Of a stretch of 10,402 nucleotides of DNA, positions 6,272 to 10,402 are shown piece by piece (position 1 is the stretch's first letter; every line of letters starts with the position of its first letter). The notes under the pieces are model-generated. The model did not search any database and was not told where the DNA came from. It saw only the letters and a program-made list of their open reading frames with translations. The stretch covers positions 1 to 10,402 of the forward strand of contig CAKUMP010000062.1 in the NCBI GenBank assembly GCA_934667795.1, in the 5' to 3' direction. Both the position numbers and the translations under genes were made by a program. This stretch comes from an uncultured Chthoniobacterales bacterium. Its GTDB lineage: Bacteria; Verrucomicrobiota; Verrucomicrobiia; Chthoniobacterales; CAKUMP01.

Positions 6272-7072
6272 TCAATTCGTAGCGAATTTTGTGAGGGTGC
6301 CGTGTTGGCGGACGCGGTTGAGGATCCAGAGGAAGATGAATCCTGCTAGAGCGAGGTAGAACAGGTTCAGGATGAATGCCCATGCGACGTGATTCCAGGG
6401 GACTTCGTTGTGCAGGAGGACATGACGCATACCTTCGAAGACATGGGTACTGGGGAATGCCAGCGCAATTGGCTGGATCCAGGCAGGAAGGACGGACAGC
6501 GGATAAAAAACTGCTGAAACCGGTTGGATTAAAAACGGGACCGCCCAGGCAAGTGCTTCCGCAGCTTGTCCATATCGCAGGATAAGCGCGGTGGAAATCA
6601 TCCCGAGACTCCAGCCGAACAAAAGTAAATTTCCAATAAAGGGAAGTAGCCCCCATTGGAGATCGAGAAGATTAAAGGCATAGAAAATATAAGAAACCGT
6701 TGCAAGCACTGTGAGCGTGAGAAGAATTCGCAGAAAACCAACCGCAAATGTTGCCATCAGGTATTCATGCACACGCACAGGCGCGACAAAAATATTGAGC
6801 AGATTTCGCGTCCAGACATCTTCCAGAAAAGAAATGGCCACCCCCTGTTGGGCGCGGAACAGAACATCCCAGAAAATCATTGCGCCAATCAGAAATGTCA
6901 CCATCCCGGGAAGATCCGGGTTGGATTGACGCAAGAGATAGGTCGTCAAGAATCCCCAGACTAAAAGATCCGTGATTGGCCAGAACAGCAATTCGATAAA
7001 GCGTACCCAATTCCGGGTGTAAAGGTACAGATAACGGGAAACCAGAGCGAAAATAGTATTGAAACTGATCAT
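6272..7072 (-). CDS. ABC-2 type transporter permease
   Basis: A 266-residue inner-membrane protein, the membrane half of an ABC exporter whose ATPase is encoded just upstream. Hydrophobic segments at about 26-48, 58-74, 106-135, 141-165, 174-196 and 230-252 give the six membrane spans of the ABC-2 fold. The family signature region is PVSAVFYPLSVLPAWIQPIA, then FPSTHVFEGMR (184-216), typical of DrrB/NodJ-like exporters of lipids, drugs or polysaccharides. The ATG (7072-7070) overlaps the ATPase stop codon as ATGA, and an AGGA lies about 9 nt upstream within the ATPase gene. The frame stays open to 7213 upstream, but that extension only re-reads ATPase codons in another frame. Substrate unknown; its place after an AsmA-like/lipoprotein pair suggests an envelope lipid or glycolipid. 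Confidence 0.93.
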   Translation of the reverse strand: MISFNTIFALVSRYLYLYTRNWVRFIELLFWPITDLLVWGFLTTYLLRQSNPDLPGMVTFLIGAMIFWDVLFRAQQGVAISFLEDVWTRNLLNIFVAPVRVHEYLMATFAVGFLRILLTLTVLATVSYIFYAFNLLDLQWGLLPFIGNLLLFGWSLGMISTALILRYGQAAEALAWAVPFLIQPVSAVFYPLSVLPAWIQPIALAFPSTHVFEGMRHVLLHNEVPWNHVAWAFILNLFYLALAGFIFLWILNRVRQHGTLTKFATN

Positions 7073-7848
7073 AAATCTTCCTGCATTTCGCCACTGCGGG
7101 CAATTTTGAGAAACACATTTTCCAGCGAACTTTCGGAAAATTTCCGGACGATTTCCTGCGGCGACCCTTCGCAAAGAATTTTGCCGTGATGAAGGAAAAT
7201 TGCCCGATCGCACACCTCTTCCACGTCGCGCATGTTGTGTGAAGTGTAAAGGACGGTCATTCCGGAACGGCGCTGGATATCGCGGATAATTTTTCGGACG
7301 CGGTCCGCGATATCCGGGTCCAGACTCGCGGTGGGCTCATCCAGCAGAAGCAGTTTCGGGTCATTCAGAAGGGCTTTGCAAAGATGTAGCCGTGTCGATT
7401 CTCCGGCGGATAAATGGCCGGTCACTCGTCGCTTCAAATCCTGAATCCCGAACGTTTCCAAAAGAGAATCAATTTTTTCATCCAGATTTTTAACACGATA
7501 AAGGCGTCCGAAGACTTTCAGGTTTTGATAAACCAGAAGGTTCGCGGGGAGACTGGTATAAGCGGAGCAAAAATTACATTGTTGAAGGATTTCGATGCGA
7601 TGGGTCTGGAGGGAATGCCCAAACATGCGGACAGAACCCGACGTGGGAGTGGTCAGCCCGAGGATCATATTCATCGCGGTTGTTTTGCCGGCGCCATTGA
7701 CCCCAAGCAGGCCGAGGATTTCACCATGTGGGAGGTCGAAAGAAATCCGGTCGAGCGCGGTGAAATCTCCAAACTTTTTTGTCAGTTCGTGAACCTGCAA
7801 AACGGGAGTGGTGTGAGTCGCGTCGGGCATATGGGAATCGGGTGACAT
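7069..7848 (-). CDS. ABC transporter ATP-binding protein
   Basis: A 259-residue ATPase that powers the ABC-2 permease encoded next. Walker A is GVNGAGKT (49-56), the signature is LSAGE (147-151, replacing LSGGQ), Walker B is LLLLDEPT (166-173, catalytic E171), the D-loop is SLDP (175-178), and the H-loop histidine is H204 in LYTSHNMRDVE. The Q-loop region CNFCSAYTSLPANLLVYQNL (91-110) lacks the usual glutamine at its standard place. The start at 7848 (MSPDSHMPD) was chosen because the longer frame, open to 8028, only re-reads the lipoprotein's Pro-rich tail in another frame; an internal ATG at 7830 is possible. No clear Shine-Dalgarno is present. The gene begins 13 nt after the lipoprotein stop and overlaps the permease by 4 nt, so the genes are almost certainly co-transcribed. 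Confidence 0.94.
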   Translation of the reverse strand: MSPDSHMPDATHTTPVLQVHELTKKFGDFTALDRISFDLPHGEILGLLGVNGAGKTTAMNMILGLTTPTSGSVRMFGHSLQTHRIEILQQCNFCSAYTSLPANLLVYQNLKVFGRLYRVKNLDEKIDSLLETFGIQDLKRRVTGHLSAGESTRLHLCKALLNDPKLLLLDEPTASLDPDIADRVRKIIRDIQRRSGMTVLYTSHNMRDVEEVCDRAIFLHHGKILCEGSPQEIVRKFSESSLENVFLKIARSGEMQEDL

Positions 7849-7861
7849 AACAAATACCGCA

Positions 7862-8470
7862 TCAAGCGTCAGGGGTGGGAGTTGGTTCCGGTGTAGGAGG
7901 GGGGGTAGGTTCAGTCGTTGGCGGAGGTGTGGAAGCAGGTGCTTCTGTAGTCGCACCTTTTTGAATCCATTTAAATGAACTGGAACTGTCGCCGGTTGGG
8001 ACTTCGATCCATTCGCCGTTGAAAGCACGTTTATTCCAGAGCTCCGAATGTTCTTTCTGGACCACTTCGAGCGATTTTTTTTCCTGTTGTGCGAGAGCGG
8101 ACATCAATTCGAGGCGATCTTTATTTTCTGCTTCGACGACCGACTCGACATACGTCCCGTATTCGGCGGGAGGTTTTTCGAGGATTGTGAGAAGCCCGAG
8201 GTGGTTTTCGCCGATGATGCGGGAATTTTTGAAAAGCTGGATATCGCCCATGCGGTTACGACGGCGTTTTTCCAGTTCGAGATTTTCATTGAGCATTTCT
8301 GTGGAAGTGGGCTGTGCATTTGCGGAATCGGAATGCTGGTACACATCGAGGCGGACATTGATATCGACCTTGACCGGGTCGGGGGTAGAGAGTCGGACAG
8401 GCGGGAGGCTGCATGCCGGAAGGAACGCGAGAGTTGTGATAAACAGGCAGATCGTGCGAGGTGTCATCAT
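7862..8470 (-). CDS. Lipoprotein, apparent YnbE-YdbL (DUF1318) fusion with Pro/Thr-rich tail
   Basis: A 202-residue lipoprotein. The signal peptide ends in the lipobox LPAC with Cys20; Ser at +2 does not favour inner-membrane retention, so outer-membrane anchoring is likely. Residues 20-46 (LSTPDPVKVDINVRLDVYQH) resemble E. coli YnbE (PKEPITINMNVKIEHEI). Residues about 69-158 resemble YdbL/DUF1318: SRIIGENHLGLL matches YdbL GRVGETFYGYL, a middle helix VEAENKDRLELMSALAQQE matches INAERKASYQQLAKQN, and the domain ends in FNGEWIEV where YdbL has INGKWVRK. Residues 173-202 are a Pro/Thr/Glu tail. These matches are made from memory and need a profile search. The gene follows the YdbH-like gene by 17 nt, the same order as ydbH-ynbE-ydbL. 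Two ATGs start the frame (8470 and 8467) and no Shine-Dalgarno is visible. Confidence 0.8.
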   Translation of the reverse strand: MMTPRTICLFITTLAFLPACSLPPVRLSTPDPVKVDINVRLDVYQHSDSANAQPTSTEMLNENLELEKRRRNRMGDIQLFKNSRIIGENHLGLLTILEKPPAEYGTYVESVVEAENKDRLELMSALAQQEKKSLEVVQKEHSELWNKRAFNGEWIEVPTGDSSSSFKWIQKGATTEAPASTPPPTTEPTPPPTPEPTPTPDA

Positions 8471-8487
8471 GGTGAATAAGTAAGCTG

Positions 8488-10402
8488 TTAGGGTGCAGCG
8501 GGCTTCAATTTAAATTGATTTTCCCACAAGCTGGGCGCATGGGAGGTGGACAGGGTTGTATCGTGGACAAAGACCTCAAATCGACGGGAACCATAGGGCC
8601 CAGCCAGCTCCAGTTCCAGCGTTCCATTTTTTTCAATAAACCAGAAAGAAGCGTTAGCAGAATCATATTGAAAATCACGCAGCGTTTCAAGACCAATACG
8701 CGTGAGATCCTGCTTCAACGGGGTGTAATCCGCCGGGATATTGGCAATGAGATCATTCAATTTCTGAATTTCCATGGTGCCGGGCTGCGTGGTCGTCATG
8801 GAACCCATAAGACGGTCGATAATTTTAGAAGTCGCGTTGATTTCCAGTTTAAAATTGGCTGGACTGGTCATGGAGAAATTTTCGGGAGCGAGGATGGAGG
8901 TGACCTGGTCGAGGTTAATTTTTGTCCCCGAAACCCATCCGATCCAGGGGAATTGATCCTGGAAAAGAAATGTGAACCCACCGTTGATATACCCGGCGTA
9001 ACATTCTCCCCCGAATTCGCCGTGGATGCCCGTTTTATCATAGGTGACACTAATCCATGGGGACTGACTGGTAAACTGGCGCCACTTGATTTGGGTGGAG
9101 GTGAGGGTATTGACGAGGTTATTGGCGTTCGTACTCGGTGGGAGGCCGAATTTGATATCCCCGCTAAGGCGCTGGATGGCGAGCTGATAGGCTTCGAACT
9201 GGTAATCGGTGGGAGGGACTTCGATATCGAGCTGGAGCCGGAGGTCGCTGAGGTTTTCAAATGACAGATTTTCGGCATAACTGCGAAAACGGATGGGAAG
9301 AGAAACTTTTTGGGAACCGGCATCTGCAATCGCAAGTTCTCCCTGGCGGATCAAAAGACGGTCGAGCGACCAGTTGGAAGACGTTTTTTCGGGAGAAATG
9401 GCATCCGCTGTCGTGTCGGCTGAGGAAGTGGCAGGCGTTTCTGCAGTTGCGGTCCGGAGGTTATCAAAATACCAGAAAAGATCTTTTCCTATATAAATTT
9501 TGGGCTGATGGATTTGAATCGACTGAAGCTGTTGCCGGAGTAGCCCCTGGACGCTGAAATCGATCCGCACCTGCCCCAGCGTTAATACCGGGATAAAGGG
9601 ATCAAGCGGAGAACGAATGGTGAGATCATGAATCAAAATGGATTCTGTCTTGGTGTTGACAATATCCGGGTTGAGCGTGAGTGCAAAATATTCGAGATGC
9701 GTGGCAACCTGGAAACTGATATCCGGGATGTCCGTCCCGAGGTCTTCCAGGAAAATTCGCGACGGTTCAAGTGTCAGGTCGATGATTTTCCAGGGATTGT
9801 CAGGAGCGGCCGGAGAAGAAGGAGTCGGTTCTGGTGAGTTGGCAGCGGCGGGCGAAGCGGGATCTGTCATGGCCGTTTTTTCAGCAGGAGCACCAAGGAA
9901 AGAGCGAAATTCCTGATTTACATAGAGCGCGGCATTTTTAACGGTGACGGCATTGATGAGCTGTTTCTGCAGGTTTTCAAACGAGAACGAGAGGAGCGCT
10001 TCTTCGATAGTGAGAAAGGGGGAGTGCGGAGCATAAGGGGGAGAAATGGAGAGGGATTCTGCGCGGAAAGAATGCACGGTTTTCGCCGCTTCGCTGTCGG
10101 GCGGCGGGTTCAGGGAGAAATTTTCCCATGCAGAAGAAAATTTGAACTGAATGAGTGGGACCTGTGGGCCAAAATCGTGAAGAAAAAGGTCGCCATTGGA
10201 AATAATGAGTTCGTCAATGACCCACGGAGCCGGGGCCGCAGTGGGAGCTTGAGGGGAGGAGGTGGGATCGGGCGTTGGGGAGGAGGTCTCCGGCGCAGGG
10301 GTTTGCGGGGAAAATTTTGCGATCAATTCCGGGGTGATATGCAGGATGGGGGATTCGATGACGAGTTTTTTGATATGGTTTTGCTGAAGAGAGCGGATAT
10401 TG
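8488..10402 (-). CDS. AsmA/YdbH-like intermembrane protein, C-terminal 637 residues, 5' end outside window
   Basis: A large, probably periplasmic beta-rich protein. The frame runs open to the window edge, so the TTG at 10326 is not its start and the N-terminus, with any membrane anchor, lies to the right. It has at least three tandem units of about 140 residues, each with a W.(I/L)..L.I..G.L.L.D.G....P.I.F core, joined by Pro/Ala/Ser/Thr linkers. The C-terminal part (PGTMEIQKLNDLIANIPAD, then LETLRDFQYDSANASFWFIE and LELELAGPYGSRRFEV) resembles the end of E. coli YdbH, where LxNFxYxxL is followed by a glycine-containing beta strand. YdbH belongs with TamB and YhdP in the AsmA-like group that moves phospholipids between membranes. 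The downstream YnbE/YdbL-like lipoprotein supports this. It could instead be another AsmA/DUF748-type protein. Confidence 0.8.
   Translation of the reverse strand, partial: NIRSLQQNHIKKLVIESPILHITPELIAKFSPQTPAPETSSPTPDPTSSPQAPTAAPAPWVIDELIISNGDLFLHDFGPQVPLIQFKFSSAWENFSLNPPPDSEAAKTVHSFRAESLSISPPYAPHSPFLTIEEALLSFSFENLQKQLINAVTVKNAALYVNQEFRSFLGAPAEKTAMTDPASPAAANSPEPTPSSPAAPDNPWKIIDLTLEPSRIFLEDLGTDIPDISFQVATHLEYFALTLNPDIVNTKTESILIHDLTIRSPLDPFIPVLTLGQVRIDFSVQGLLRQQLQSIQIHQPKIYIGKDLFWYFDNLRTATAETPATSSADTTADAISPEKTSSNWSLDRLLIRQGELAIADAGSQKVSLPIRFRSYAENLSFENLSDLRLQLDIEVPPTDYQFEAYQLAIQRLSGDIKFGLPPSTNANNLVNTLTSTQIKWRQFTSQSPWISVTYDKTGIHGEFGGECYAGYINGGFTFLFQDQFPWIGWVSGTKINLDQVTSILAPENFSMTSPANFKLEINATSKIIDRLMGSMTTTQPGTMEIQKLNDLIANIPADYTPLKQDLTRIGLETLRDFQYDSANASFWFIEKNGTLELELAGPYGSRRFEVFVHDTTLSTSHAPSLWENQFKLKPAAP
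9202..10389 (-). repeat. Three tandem protein-level repeats of about 140 residues in the AsmA-like protein
   Basis: Each unit begins with a Leu/Gln-rich helix and two short strands: LQQNHIKKLVIESPILHI (codons from 10389), LQKQLINAVTVKNAALYV (from 9972) and LRQQLQSIQIHQPKIYIG (from 9540). Each then has a low-complexity Pro/Ala/Ser/Thr linker and a core starting at a conserved Trp (codons at 10224, 9792 and 9372). Spacing is 139 and 144 residues between helix starts, and 144 and 140 between tryptophans. The similarity is in protein pattern, not DNA identity, so the duplication is old. More units may lie beyond the window. Confidence 0.75.

Noticed and set aside
6241..6290. TTTAG...CTAAA inverted repeat between the convergent EcsC and permease genes as a terminator
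   Set aside because: The 5-bp AT-rich stem is too weak and has no proper T tract on either side.
7073..7213. Upstream extension of the permease frame by 47 residues
   Set aside because: It re-reads the C-terminal ATPase codons in another frame; the ATGA overlap start with an AGGA site is far better.
7849..8028. Upstream extension of the ABC ATPase frame by 60 residues
   Set aside because: It overlaps the lipoprotein tail in another frame and encodes no recognisable ATPase sequence; family proteins start close to the LQVHELTKKFG strand.
8019..8483. Plus-strand open frames opposite the lipoprotein gene
   Set aside because: The minus strand has a clear signal peptide, lipobox and DUF1318-like domain; the antisense frames show no motif or ribosome-binding site.
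8515..9264. Plus-strand 249-residue open frame opposite the AsmA-like gene
   Set aside because: It is antisense to a longer frame with a recognisable repeat pattern, has no family motifs, and its composition looks like a shadow of the other strand.
10324..10326. TTG as the start codon of the AsmA-like gene
   Set aside because: The frame is open upstream to the window edge and those residues carry the first copy of the internal repeat motif, so the true start is beyond the window.

Overview
The window looks like ordinary chromosome from a Gram-negative (diderm) bacterium. Evidence for two membranes is a lipobox lipoprotein encoded next to a large AsmA/YdbH-type protein. I see no insertion sequences, phage genes, tRNA, rRNA or CRISPR. 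The short CxxC...CxxC zinc-ribbon/coiled-coil protein and the coiled-coil/winged-helix protein resemble small proteins common in the PVC group (Verrucomicrobiota, Lentisphaerota, Planctomycetota). That placement is a low-confidence inference.

Layout: (1) Positions 1-1302, minus strand: the first 434 codons of dnaK, running off the left edge. (2) 1303-1666: an AT-rich divergent intergenic region with a long nested hairpin in the presumed dnaK leader and a pair of 9-bp repeats spaced 42 bp apart. There is no CIRCE element. (3) 1667-2683, plus strand: two small unnamed proteins, a zinc-ribbon/coiled-coil protein followed by a strong intrinsic terminator, and a coiled-coil/winged-helix protein. 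(4) 2789-6258, plus strand: gpmA (2,3-bisphosphoglycerate-dependent phosphoglycerate mutase), fbaB (class I fructose-bisphosphate aldolase of the E. coli FbaB type), a HAD phosphatase and an EcsC-family protein. The first three suggest a central-carbon cluster. (5) 6272-10402, minus strand and convergent with EcsC: a compact four-gene set. Read in transcription order it is an AsmA/YdbH-like protein (5' end beyond the window), a lipoprotein, an ABC ATPase and an ABC-2 permease.

The most interesting part is region 5. In E. coli the AsmA-like protein YdbH, the small outer-membrane lipoprotein YnbE and the periplasmic protein YdbL (DUF1318) form one operon and act together in phospholipid transport between the membranes. 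Here the lipoprotein appears to be a natural fusion of a YnbE-like N-terminus with a YdbL/DUF1318 domain, followed by a Pro/Thr-rich tail. It lies directly after a YdbH-like gene whose product carries at least three tandem repeats of about 140 residues separated by Pro/Ala/Ser/Thr linkers. A drug/lipid-type ABC-2 exporter pair follows at once (13-nt gap, then a 4-nt overlap). This suggests, without proving it, an envelope lipid-trafficking module that couples an inner-membrane exporter to an intermembrane bridge.
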